A stretch of DNA of 32,363 nucleotides from Kiritimatiellia bacterium (lineage in GTDB: Bacteria > Verrucomicrobiota > Kiritimatiellia > RFP12 > UBA1067): contig JAKSOW010000028.1 in assembly GCA_024405395.1 (NCBI GenBank), positions 1 to 32,363 of the forward strand. The letters are read 5' to 3'. Each line of letters starts with the position of its first letter. Position 1 is the stretch's first letter. Below are positions 8,330 through 15,924 of the stretch, in pieces. The position numbers and the translations under genes are program-made. The notes beneath the pieces are model-generated. The model was not told where the DNA came from and searched no databases. It saw only the letters and a program-made list of their open reading frames with translations.

Positions 8330-9115
8330 TTACGTGTAGTCGGTCCGATCTCCTGCGGGCATGGGTGGCGCCTCATTCTCCTCATCAGAGGAACGGCGAT
8401 CCAGCAGATCCTCGTAGAACAGCGCGCAGGCGGTATCCACATAGGGCGTCAGCAGAAGGTTGGCGAAGAACCCGATGATCTGGGCGACAAGGACAACCAG
8501 CAGCCACCACCCGATGAAACTGAAGTTGAGGCAGAAGAACCGCCAGCGATTGCCGGCCATCAGACGCTTGGATTCGGCCAGGCACTTCAGCGGCTTCCAG
8601 TCGGGGTGGTCGATGAGCAGATACGGCGCCATGGCGTACGAAAAGGCCGCACGGATGCCGGGGATGATGAACAGCAACGTCCAGAAGAAGATGAACGTCT
8701 GCTGCCACAGGAGGAGCGACACCATGCGCCATCCGTTGCCCATCCCCGAAAAGGCGTGCGAAAGCGTGAGCCCGCCGCGCACCAGGGCAATCGACATCGC
8801 GCGCTGTCCCCACGAACAGAATCCACATACGTAGAGCACGCCCAGCACCAGCACGGCAGATGCCAGGAGGGAAACGGCAAATGAAGCCGGCGTGATCGTG
8901 GCTTCGGACTGCCCCATGACAATGGCGTAGATGCCCATGCATGACACGCCAAAAAGCATCAGCAGCAGAACAACGGCAACCGCCGCCGCCACACCCTGGA
9001 GCAACAACGCCAGAAAGTACAGACCGTAGCCCCCGCCACCAACCGGACGGCTTAACCGACTCCACGCCAGCCGACGAAAGCCCGCAGCCGTCAGAGGAAT
9101 AGATGTCTCAGCCAT
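8330..9115 (-). CDS. DUF975-family integral membrane protein
   Basis: 261 residues with about five hydrophobic segments. Motifs include ALVRGGLTLSHAFSGMGNGWRM, a long TM segment with WTLLFIIPGIRAAFSYAMAPYLLIDHP, and then AESKRLMAGNRWRFFCLNFSFIGW. The 'IPGI.aafsYam.pyl..d.p...a...S..lM.G....f.l.lsFigW' pattern is that of DUF975, whose biochemical role is unknown. The C-terminal tail is short, acidic and soluble. The start MAETS has GGGGA at good spacing. It sits 13 bases from each neighbour, so it is probably cotranscribed with pyrB and the peptidase. Confidence 0.8.
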   Translation of the reverse strand: MAETSIPLTAAGFRRLAWSRLSRPVGGGGYGLYFLALLLQGVAAAVAVVLLLMLFGVSCMGIYAIVMGQSEATITPASFAVSLLASAVLVLGVLYVCGFCSWGQRAMSIALVRGGLTLSHAFSGMGNGWRMVSLLLWQQTFIFFWTLLFIIPGIRAAFSYAMAPYLLIDHPDWKPLKCLAESKRLMAGNRWRFFCLNFSFIGWWLLVVLVAQIIGFFANLLLTPYVDTACALFYEDLLDRRSSDEENEAPPMPAGDRTDYT

Positions 9116-9128
9116 CGTTTCGTCCCCT

Positions 9129-10208
9129 TTAGGCCCCCAGGCACATGATCTGCTTCTCGAAGCCAAAGGTCATCGCGATGAGCGCCGAACGGATCCACAT
9201 GCCGTTGCGCATCTGACGCCAGTACATCGCACGCGGATCATGGTCACAGCAGGTGGCGATTTCGTCGCGCCGCGGCAGCGGATGGAGGATGACGCCGTCC
9301 TTCGGCAGCAACTTGAGCTCTTCGGCGCCGAACTTGAAGCGGCTGGTGTCGATCTTCGCCGACTCGCCGCTGGACTTGTCCCATTCGTCCTGAATGCGCG
9401 TCATGTACACGGCATCCGAAAGCGACGTGGCTTCGCGCAGATTGTCGGAGACGGCGAACTCGACGCCCTTCTCCTTGAGGATCGCAAGCACATCCTCCGG
9501 CACCTGCAGCTCCTTCGGGGCCACGAACACCTGGCGGATGTTCTTGAAATTGGTGAGCAGGTACGACAGCGAACGCACCGTGCGGCCGCGAAGCAGATCA
9601 CCGCAGAACGTGACCGTGCGGTTCTCTAGGCCGCCCTTGGTCTCGAAGGAACGCACCAGCGTGTAGATGTCGAGCAGCGCCTGCGTGGGGTGCTGGTCCT
9701 TGCCGGAGCCGGCGTTCAGGATCGGGATGGGGCGGTCGCTGTTGGAGAGCTCCCACGCCATCTGCTCCGCAAGGCCCTTTTCCGGGCACCGCATGATGAT
9801 CATGTCCACATACGAGGAGAAGGTGCGGATGGTGTCGGTCTTCGACTCGCCCTTCGCCTCCGAACTCGTGCTCTGGTCGCGCACGGAACTCGTGGTGAGG
9901 CCCAGGATCTGGCAGGCGTTGAGGTGCGAGAGGAACGTACGCGAGCTGGGCTGCGAGAAATAGAGCATCGCCCGCTTGTGTGGCAGCAGCGACTTCAGGT
10001 ACAGCGCGCCTTCCTTGGACTTCGCCATGAAGCGGATGCGGTTGGCCAACGCCACCAGCCGATCCAGCAGCTCGCGGTTGAACTGCTGCGCAAAGAGCGT
10101 ATGGTAGGGCGTGTTGACGGGGATCTCGTAATTGGCGAGATAGGGGGTCTTGGCCTCAAGGGGAAGCTTTTCAAAGTCTTCCCAGCTGATTTCGGTGATG
10201 CGTTTCAT
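9129..10208 (-). CDS. pyrB: aspartate carbamoyltransferase
   Basis: Catalyses carbamoyl phosphate + aspartate to carbamoyl aspartate, the committed step of pyrimidine synthesis. In 359 residues the carbamoyl-phosphate loop is SQPSSRTF (85-92), the 80s-type loop with the catalytic Lys is SSEAKGES (115-122), HPTQALLD is at 173-180, VYMTRIQDEW at 267-276 and HPLPRRDE at 309-316. It is 40-50 residues longer than the usual catalytic chain, with a distinctive N-terminal extension (ISWEDFEKLPLEAKTPYL). No regulatory pyrI chain or other pyr gene is adjacent. AAAG lies near the start but the ribosome binding site is weak, and a TTTAACC repeat lies just upstream. Confidence 0.93.
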   Translation of the reverse strand: MKRITEISWEDFEKLPLEAKTPYLANYEIPVNTPYHTLFAQQFNRELLDRLVALANRIRFMAKSKEGALYLKSLLPHKRAMLYFSQPSSRTFLSHLNACQILGLTTSSVRDQSTSSEAKGESKTDTIRTFSSYVDMIIMRCPEKGLAEQMAWELSNSDRPIPILNAGSGKDQHPTQALLDIYTLVRSFETKGGLENRTVTFCGDLLRGRTVRSLSYLLTNFKNIRQVFVAPKELQVPEDVLAILKEKGVEFAVSDNLREATSLSDAVYMTRIQDEWDKSSGESAKIDTSRFKFGAEELKLLPKDGVILHPLPRRDEIATCCDHDPRAMYWRQMRNGMWIRSALIAMTFGFEKQIMCLGA

Positions 10209-10215
10209 TTGATTC

Positions 10216-10247
10216 TTTAACCTTTTAACCGTTTAACCCTTTAACAC
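10216..10247. repeat. four tandem 8-bp units, TTTAACCN
   Basis: TTTAACCT, TTTAACCG, TTTAACCC and TTTAACAC follow one another without gaps and fill most of the 39-base space between the mannosidase stop and the pyrB start. On the minus strand they read as GGTTAAA steps ending just before the pyrB start region, so they form most of the pyrB 5' leader. No hairpin forms. The unit number could be variable. Confidence 0.8.
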
Positions 10248-12614
10248 TCACTCGTATTCGCCCTCAAGCAGCGGCGCGAGCTGTTTCCAGTCATAGGGCG
10301 GCGCGCCCGTGAGGAAATGGTTGCGCCCCTTCTCACCGTCGGTATCCCAGGTGATCGCGAAGACGCCATTGCCCTGCCAGTCCACGCGGCCGATCTCAGC
10401 CGCGGCGTTGGCCGGCACGGAATAGTCCGATTCGAAGACCGTCTTGCCCGTGGCCTTGTCCACAATCTTCGCATGCCCCTTCACAGGGTGTAGGCGATCG
10501 TTCACCGCCATGACGCGATGGTCGTCGCGCACCATCACCAGCTGGTTCTGCTGCACCTGGCGAATGGCGTAGTAGGCCTTCTTCTTGCCGCCATACCAGT
10601 CCACCACCGCATCGGAGATGATGGGCCAGCCATCGCGCACGTTCCACCAGATGAGGCCGTTCTTCTTCGTGAACTTGTCGCTGCGGAAGAGCTCCACGAA
10701 GGTCTTCATGGCCTCGGCCTGCACGGTCTGGCTCTGCGCGATGAACGTGTCCAGATCGCGCGGCACGGACCCGAAGACGATGTTCACCTGATTGGTCATC
10801 AGGCCATTGCGCCCCAGGCGGAAGAAAGCGCCAGGGCCAAAGCAGTCACACGCCTTCAACTGCCACTCGTCGTTCCAGTCGCCCACATTTCCCTTCCAGG
10901 GATAGACCGCGCGCGGTGTCATCATCTTCTCCAGGGAGGCGCGATTCGGACAACCGTGATAGCCCATCTCGCTCGCGAAATAGCACGGCGAATTCGTGTA
11001 GAACGGCACCTTGTAGTAGCCACGCGCGCCCCACAGATGATTCTCGGGCTTCTCGGCCTTGCCCGCATAGACGTCGCGGCTCACATAGGGCGAGCTCGGC
11101 AGATAGTCGTGCATCACGTCGTGCTCCCAGATGACGTCGGGGATCGTGCGGCGGGAATTGCGGTCGTCGTTCGGGTCGAAGCGCTTGCCGAACTCGCGGC
11201 CCAGTTTCCAGTAGAAGGCGCCGTCATTCTCGTTGTTGCCGCTCCAAAGCGCCAGCGAGGCACGGTTGCGCAGACGCAGCACAACATCCAACACCTCTTC
11301 ACGGGTACGGCGCGCATAGTCGTCGTCCTGCGGGAAGACGGAACAGCCGGTCATGAAGTCCTGCCACACCATCACGCCATGCGCATCACACCAGTCCCAG
11401 AACGCCTCCGGCTCGTACACGCCGCCGCCCCACACGCGAACCATGTTGCAGTTGAGGTCCTCCACCATCTCCAGGGTCGGCAGAAGGTGCTGGGCGTCGC
11501 GCCCGTGCAGCGAATCAAGGGGCACCCAGTTCGTGCCGCGGATGTAGCAGGGCTGACCATTGACATGGAAGAGGAACTGGCCCGGCTTGTCGGGATAGGT
11601 GTCGCGGTATTCCAAACGAATGGTACGCAGCCCGAGCTTCTGCGTATTGGACGCAAGGCACGTACCGTCGTCGGCGACGAGCTCAACCGTGGCGTCATAG
11701 AGCGCCGGTTCGCCAAACCCCTTGGGCCACCAGAAGTCGACGTCCTTGAGCGGCGCGCCATGAATCACAGAGAAAAGGTGGTAGGTCACGAAACGCTTCT
11801 TCTGCACATACTTGCGCTTGCCATTCCGCGACAGCGAGAAGACCACATTGGCGTTGTCGATGCGCGCAAACGGCGCCTGCACCCGCACGCGACAGCCCAC
11901 CCGGCAGCTCTTGGCCTTCACGTTCACGTCGGAGACGAGCCACGCCACCTGATCGATGCGGCAGGGCCCTTCCACGTCCAGACGCACCCCGCGCCACAGG
12001 CCCGAAACGAATGCGCGCGGGAAGATGTCCCAGCCGCCCATGTGCCCGGCTTTGCGGAAAGGCTCGCCGTCCGCACCGCCATCCATGCAGTAGCCCAGAA
12101 TGCCGATTGTCCTGTGCTGCGCCTCACACATCAGGGAACGGATCAGCACCTGCACCTTGTTCTCACCCGCCTTGAGCTTGTCCGTAACGTCAAAGCGATG
12201 CGGGATGAGCATGTTCTCCGCCTCGCCGATCTTCTCACCGTTGAGAAACACGTCGGCCAAGGTGTCGATGCCCTCGAAGACAAGCTGCACCCGCCCCCCG
12301 TCCGGACACTTCGGCGCGGCAAAGGTCTTGGTGTAGAGCCACTGGTAACCCTCATACGGGCGCAGCTTCAGCACATTGAGCCCCACCTCGGGCGGCGGCA
12401 GCACGCCGGCGTTCACCAGATCCAGCTCACAGTTGCCCGGCACGGTGGCCTTGACGGTCTTGAAGTCGACCTTCAGCGGCAACGTACGCACGGCGGCACG
12501 GTCCGGCTGGGGGAAATAGTCGAGGCGCCAATCGCCATCGAGAGAAAGCGAACCGCCTTCCACGGCACAACTGATGGCGGCGGAAAAAACAAGGGCAGCA
12601 AGAGTTTTTCTCAT
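10248..12614 (-). CDS. exported GH2 beta-mannosidase-like glycosidase
   Basis: 788 residues with a signal peptide (MRKTLAALVFSAAISCA). The order follows GH2: a jelly-roll sugar-binding domain (ADVFLNGEKIGEAENMLIPHRFDVT, about 120-145), Ig-like domains, and a TIM barrel beginning near RGTNWVPLDSL. WGGGVYE (395-401), acid/base Glu462 in WSGNNEND and candidate nucleophile Glu549 in FASEMGYHG match beta-mannosidases better than beta-galactosidases. It probably releases terminal beta-mannose from plant mannan or N-glycan fragments in the periplasm. The start is fixed by the signal peptide. A -10 box 7 bases upstream suggests a leaderless mRNA. Confidence 0.88.
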   Translation of the reverse strand: MRKTLAALVFSAAISCAVEGGSLSLDGDWRLDYFPQPDRAAVRTLPLKVDFKTVKATVPGNCELDLVNAGVLPPPEVGLNVLKLRPYEGYQWLYTKTFAAPKCPDGGRVQLVFEGIDTLADVFLNGEKIGEAENMLIPHRFDVTDKLKAGENKVQVLIRSLMCEAQHRTIGILGYCMDGGADGEPFRKAGHMGGWDIFPRAFVSGLWRGVRLDVEGPCRIDQVAWLVSDVNVKAKSCRVGCRVRVQAPFARIDNANVVFSLSRNGKRKYVQKKRFVTYHLFSVIHGAPLKDVDFWWPKGFGEPALYDATVELVADDGTCLASNTQKLGLRTIRLEYRDTYPDKPGQFLFHVNGQPCYIRGTNWVPLDSLHGRDAQHLLPTLEMVEDLNCNMVRVWGGGVYEPEAFWDWCDAHGVMVWQDFMTGCSVFPQDDDYARRTREEVLDVVLRLRNRASLALWSGNNENDGAFYWKLGREFGKRFDPNDDRNSRRTIPDVIWEHDVMHDYLPSSPYVSRDVYAGKAEKPENHLWGARGYYKVPFYTNSPCYFASEMGYHGCPNRASLEKMMTPRAVYPWKGNVGDWNDEWQLKACDCFGPGAFFRLGRNGLMTNQVNIVFGSVPRDLDTFIAQSQTVQAEAMKTFVELFRSDKFTKKNGLIWWNVRDGWPIISDAVVDWYGGKKKAYYAIRQVQQNQLVMVRDDHRVMAVNDRLHPVKGHAKIVDKATGKTVFESDYSVPANAAAEIGRVDWQGNGVFAITWDTDGEKGRNHFLTGAPPYDWKQLAPLLEGEYE

Positions 12615-12621
12615 GCCGCCC

Positions 12622-12650
12622 ATTATACCCTTTTCACCGTCTAAAGGCAA
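12622..12650 (-). promoter_or_regulatory. promoter of the beta-mannosidase gene (leaderless)
   Basis: On the minus strand TTGCCT (12645-12650), 17 bases, then perfect TATAAT (12622-12627). Seven bases separate the -10 from ATG 12614. No Shine-Dalgarno precedes the start. The promoter overlaps the end of the intergenic gap behind the upstream TIM-barrel gene. Confidence 0.75.
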
Positions 12651-12668
12651 GTACCTAGACACTAATCT

Positions 12669-14306
12669 TCAGTCGCCAAAGGCAAGATATCCCGCATTCC
12701 AGGCGCCGATTTCCGGGATTTCAATCTGGGCGACATCGCCCGTCCACGTGAGAGGCAGCGCCATGGGCGCACAGCGCAACACCCGCCACACGGCCTTTTT
12801 CGTCCCCTTCGGCACCGCGCGCAGCCGCAGCGACACGGGCCCCTGCACGTCAATGCGCGTATTGAGAAGCGCCACCGTGCGCAACGTGCCGTCGGCAACG
12901 GCGACCTGCGGAACCATCAGCCCCACAAAGGGCGACGTCACGACCGCAGGAGCCCCGCCAGCGCGCGCATCAAGCGCATCACGCACCTGCTGAATGTCCT
13001 TGGACCCACGGGAGCAGATGTCGAGCTTGCAGTCTGCCGCCGTCAGCGCGCCCAGACTGCGCCCCACGCCCGGCAACACCGGAATGCCCGTCAACGCAAA
13101 TTTGTAGAGCGCGTCATTCGCGAGTTCCGCTGGGACGGCATAGCCCGCCGGCTGAGCCCCGTCATTCGCCCGCACATACCCCAACAGCACTGGGGCGGCA
13201 TCCGCCAGTGGCTTGAGCAGCGTACGCGAATAGAGCGCGTCCTCCTCGTAGCGCGTGTCGAGGATGAGCATGCTCGTGGCGTTGAGCCCGTACATGAAGG
13301 CGCTGAAGCTCTCCACCAGCACGCTCTGCGCGCTCCGTCCGCCATAGGTACGCGGCCAGCTTTCGACTTCGGGGCACCATACGTCCACATCGTCCGCATC
13401 GCCATACAGGCCCTGAAACCGTGCCGCCATCAGGGATTTGATGACCTGTTGACTGGGATTGATGTCGTAGTAGTACCCGCCTCCCGGACGCAGACCCACC
13501 TTGCCGCCGACTTTCCGCAATGCCGCCACAACCGTCTGCACCGTCTCAAGATGCGAGGGCACGAAGCCATGCTGATAACCCAACCGCGTCGTCGGGCTGA
13601 TCTGGTGGAATTCCTCAGCGATGGCCGCCGCCACAGCGGCTATGCCGGCGTCAGAAAAGCGTTTCCAGCGGGCGGACAATTCCGCATCCGCCTTGCGCGC
13701 GGCCGCCAGCGTCTCGCGCGCCCAGTGCCCGCCCGTCTCGGCATTGAAGGCGGCCACACATGTGGCGCACCAGCAGCCCACGAAACTCTTGTCTGTGGCC
13801 GGGCGGTGGTTGCCGATGCGCAGATCATCGTCGATCCATGCGCTGGACGGCTTGAAGGCGGCATATGCCCGGGCCATGCCCCGCACGTACGCGAGAAAAC
13901 CCGGCTGACGCGGGCAGTTGCAGTACTTGTCCTCAACGCCGGTCTCGCCCGTCCACCCTGTCCAGTTCTTGGCCGAACAGTCCTCTAGGCTGGAAAGGTT
14001 GTCGCTATGGCCCAAAGTGGCCTGGATCTGCAATCCTGGCTGGATGCCCAGACGCCGCAAGTCGGCGGCGACCTGCCCCAGGTACGCCGCCCGTTCCTGA
14101 TGCCAGGCGAGCGGCGGTACGCCGATGCCCGTGGAGAACCACACCTCGTCGCAGCAGCCGGGATTCTCACGAATCGTCTGGAAGGTCTTTTCCCACTGCT
14201 CGGACGTGGCGGTGTGCAGGCCCCGCAGACGAAGCGACATGCGCGGCACGTCAGCCAGGGCCGTCCACGCTACTACGCCGCACAATGCCAACAAGCCCGT
14301 TCGCAT
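12669..14306 (-). CDS. exported TIM-barrel protein, probable unassigned glycoside hydrolase
   Basis: 545 residues with a signal peptide (MRTGLLALCGVVAWTALA). The central part alternates helices and strands like a GH barrel: DEVWFSTGIGVPPLAWHQERA, LGIQPGLQIQATLGHSD, then WIDDDLRIGNH (157-167) with candidate catalytic Asp residues, and CWCATCVAAFN (from 178), a Cys cluster like those near the active site of GH42-type barrels. The C-terminal 120 residues look like a beta-sandwich. I cannot assign a CAZy family. ATG 14306 is chosen over the adjacent GTG 14309 because GGAGG is then correctly spaced. It follows the deacetylase-like gene by 24 bases. Confidence 0.6.
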   Translation of the reverse strand: MRTGLLALCGVVAWTALADVPRMSLRLRGLHTATSEQWEKTFQTIRENPGCCDEVWFSTGIGVPPLAWHQERAAYLGQVAADLRRLGIQPGLQIQATLGHSDNLSSLEDCSAKNWTGWTGETGVEDKYCNCPRQPGFLAYVRGMARAYAAFKPSSAWIDDDLRIGNHRPATDKSFVGCWCATCVAAFNAETGGHWARETLAAARKADAELSARWKRFSDAGIAAVAAAIAEEFHQISPTTRLGYQHGFVPSHLETVQTVVAALRKVGGKVGLRPGGGYYYDINPSQQVIKSLMAARFQGLYGDADDVDVWCPEVESWPRTYGGRSAQSVLVESFSAFMYGLNATSMLILDTRYEEDALYSRTLLKPLADAAPVLLGYVRANDGAQPAGYAVPAELANDALYKFALTGIPVLPGVGRSLGALTAADCKLDICSRGSKDIQQVRDALDARAGGAPAVVTSPFVGLMVPQVAVADGTLRTVALLNTRIDVQGPVSLRLRAVPKGTKKAVWRVLRCAPMALPLTWTGDVAQIEIPEIGAWNAGYLAFGD

Positions 14307-14330
14307 CACGCCCTCCCCTTCGGCGCCGAC

Positions 14331-15422
14331 TTACACGAGTTCCTCGATGAAGATGAATCGGTAGCCGTTGTCCTGCATCATCTGCGACATCACGCGGATC
14401 TTCTCCGCATAATCCGGCTGATAGGCGAGATAGTCGGGGAAGAAGTACTGTTCATGGTCGGAGAAGCAGAGGTGGTCGCGGCCCAGCACCTTGGCGGTAT
14501 CGCTCTTCAGCGTGGGCACGTCCACCAGATTGAGGCACGGCGCATCGCAGAACAGGTGCTTGAAGCGCATGCCCGTGCGCTTGTCGAGCACGCTCTTGAG
14601 CGACAGGCCTGTGGCGGCGGCCTGCGCCTCGGAAATGTGGTTGTATGAGCAGGCCGACGCGCTAATCTCGGCATTGCGCGAATCACGCCAGTAGAAGGCC
14701 GTCTCCGGCTTGCGGTTCTGCTCGATGCGCATCGCATGGCCATAGGGCAGACGCGACCGCACGCCGTCATAGCGATAGCGCGGCCCCACCGTGCATTCCA
14801 TGATCTTGATGCCCAGGTCCTTCATCGCGCGGCACCCCTCCTCGCTCATCGGGCACCAGTGCGGCACAAGCGCACACGTGAAGACGCCTTCACCCGCAAA
14901 GCGGACGATCTCGCCCTTGATGCGGTTGAAGAGCTTGACGATGTCGGCGTAATTGGCGTTGAGCCACGGATAGTCGGGGAATTCCTGCAGGGAGTGGAAG
15001 CCGAGCTTGAGCCAGTCCTTGTTCGCCTGCCATTCGGCCTTGTAGGCGTCCGGCACTTCGGCGAGCGAGAACTCGTCCATGCCGTAGTAGAAGTCCGTGC
15101 GGTAGAAGAGGTTGATCTGCAGCTTGAGGCCGTACTTGTCGTGGCATTCCTTCAGGGGCTTCAGAAACGCGTTGTCGAACAGCGATTTCGGACGCTGCCG
15201 CGCCAGGTCGCGCAGGAACCAGATGGCGTCGTCGATGAAGAACGAGGCGAACTTGCCCTTCAGCGCCGGATTTGAGACATACTCGAAATCGGAAATGGTC
15301 GGCGGCAGCTCCACGGCGCCCCGCGCGAATTCGGGGACCTTGCCCGCGGCATCCGCGACAACCGCCGCCGGGGCCGACGCGAGCGCCAACGCACCCGCCT
15401 TGAGAAAATCACGTCTGTTCAT
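14331..15422 (-). CDS. Tat-exported polysaccharide-deacetylase-like protein
   Basis: 363 residues. The N-terminus NRRDFLKAGALALASAPAAVVA is a twin-arginine signal, so it is exported folded, possibly with a metal. FFIDDAIWFLRDLA (about 61-74) and LGFHSLQEFP (140-149) resemble the Asp-Asp and His motifs of NodB-fold deacetylases, and the strand spacing fits that barrel. The usual HxxxH metal pair is not obvious, so activity is uncertain. AAGGAG lies 6 bases before the ATG. It is the first gene of a two-gene unit, with a good promoter upstream and the repeat-rich region beyond it. Confidence 0.6.
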   Translation of the reverse strand: MNRRDFLKAGALALASAPAAVVADAAGKVPEFARGAVELPPTISDFEYVSNPALKGKFASFFIDDAIWFLRDLARQRPKSLFDNAFLKPLKECHDKYGLKLQINLFYRTDFYYGMDEFSLAEVPDAYKAEWQANKDWLKLGFHSLQEFPDYPWLNANYADIVKLFNRIKGEIVRFAGEGVFTCALVPHWCPMSEEGCRAMKDLGIKIMECTVGPRYRYDGVRSRLPYGHAMRIEQNRKPETAFYWRDSRNAEISASACSYNHISEAQAAATGLSLKSVLDKRTGMRFKHLFCDAPCLNLVDVPTLKSDTAKVLGRDHLCFSDHEQYFFPDYLAYQPDYAEKIRVMSQMMQDNGYRFIFIEELV

Positions 15423-15447
15423 GCATTGCTCCTTGAATAGGCTTGGA

Positions 15448-15477
15448 ATTATAGCAGATTAAGCCTTTTCCCCGCAA
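15448..15477 (-). promoter_or_regulatory. promoter of the deacetylase-like operon
   Basis: TTGCGG (15472-15477), 18 bases, then TATAAT (15448-15453) preceded by TGC (extended -10). The implied leader is about 20 bases and contains AAGGAG. The repeats at 15621-15686 and 15733-15817 lie about 150-360 bases upstream. Confidence 0.7.
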
Positions 15478-15535
15478 GGAGAATCCAAGCGCTTTAACAC
15501 ACCAGAGCGAACGGAGTCTCAGGCCGTGTGCGTGA

Positions 15536-15554
15536 CCGTTTTTTTGCAAAACGG
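15536..15554. repeat. inverted repeat CCGTTTT/AAAACGG
   Basis: A 7-bp stem with a 5-base centre. It lacks a following U-tract on the minus strand, where any terminator for the upstream operon would be needed. It lies about 60 bases upstream of the 15448-15477 promoter, so an operator role is possible but unsupported. Confidence 0.35.
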
Positions 15555-15620
15555 CACCCCAAACGAGCTATCTCACATTCAGAGGCAATTCATGCTACGT
15601 TCTACGAGATAACGCCGAAA

Positions 15621-15686
15621 ATCGATTCACCGAAAGTTACCCGGAGATTCCCCGCAGATGCCCCGGGGATTCCCCGCAGATTCACA
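15621..15686. repeat. six contiguous 11-bp units, helically phased
   Basis: On the plus strand the 66 bases split without gaps into ATCGATTCACC, GAAAGTTACCC, GGAGATTCCCC, GCAGATGCCCC, GGGGATTCCCC and GCAGATTCACA. The approximate consensus is GVAGATTCCCC. The four right-hand units are most alike and also form an imperfect 22-bp tandem repeat. An 11-bp period is close to one helical turn, placing every unit on nearly the same DNA face. Confidence 0.75.
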
Positions 15687-15732
15687 AGAAGCCGACTGCC
15701 GAGGCATTGCGGTCCCCTAGATGAATCACAAA

Positions 15733-15751
15733 AATTCGTGCGCACGAATCG
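15733..15751. repeat. 19-bp site with perfect 16-bp palindrome, copy 1
   Basis: AATTCGTGCGCACGAATCG contains the perfect palindrome ATTCGTGCGCACGAAT (15734-15749). On the minus strand it is followed directly by a run of T, so as RNA it could be an intrinsic terminator for the operon ending at 15925. As DNA it has the form of a dimeric-repressor operator. Confidence 0.75.
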
Positions 15752-15798
15752 CTTGAGAGACTGTACGGACTCTTCGATTCGGCTGTAAGGGGCGCGAC

Positions 15799-15817
15799 AA
15801 TTCGTGCGCACGAATCG
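15799..15817. repeat. 19-bp site with perfect 16-bp palindrome, copy 2
   Basis: Identical to copy 1 and offset by 66 bases. The palindrome is 15800-15815. A second, overlapping inverted repeat, GCACGA-A-TCGTGC (15808-15820), adds a third half-site. No T-run follows on either strand, so this copy is not an intrinsic terminator. Confidence 0.75.
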
Positions 15818-15924
15818 TGCCTTCGGCTCTAGACCACATCCCTTCCCCCAGGAGCCAGGGAACAACCAGACGGCTGCCAAATCCTGATCCGCCTGAGGAA
15901 CCGCGAAAGCATGTACGGAAAGTC

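Larger units (their letters stand above)
15478..15924. other. long gene-free region with repeats and palindromes
   Basis: The only gap over 300 bases in the window. It separates the stop of the sialidase-cluster operon (15925) from the promoter of the next minus-strand operon. It holds an inverted repeat, a six-unit 11-bp repeat and two identical palindromic sites, listed separately. Small open frames exist on both strands but lack ribosome binding sites and coding character. It may combine termination of the upstream operon with regulation of the downstream one; a small RNA cannot be excluded. Confidence 0.7.

Noticed and set aside
10518-12644. 708-codon plus-strand open frame opposite the beta-mannosidase
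   Set aside because: The GH2 reading has domains, signal peptide and promoter; the opposite frame has none of these.
14307-14309. GTG as start of the TIM-barrel gene
   Set aside because: It would lie only 2 bases from GGAGG; the next codon ATG at 14306 has proper spacing.
15621-15817. CRISPR array
   Set aside because: Repeat units are 11 bp and contiguous, and the palindromic pair is only two copies; no spacer pattern and no cas genes.
15841-15860. Possible terminator stem TTCCC/GGGAA after the 15925 gene
   Set aside because: Only 5 bp with a 10-base loop and no U-tract.
15528-15880. Small ORFs on both strands with repeated FVRTN peptides
   Set aside because: The peptide repeats come from the palindrome, which encodes FVRTN on either strand; no ribosome binding sites.
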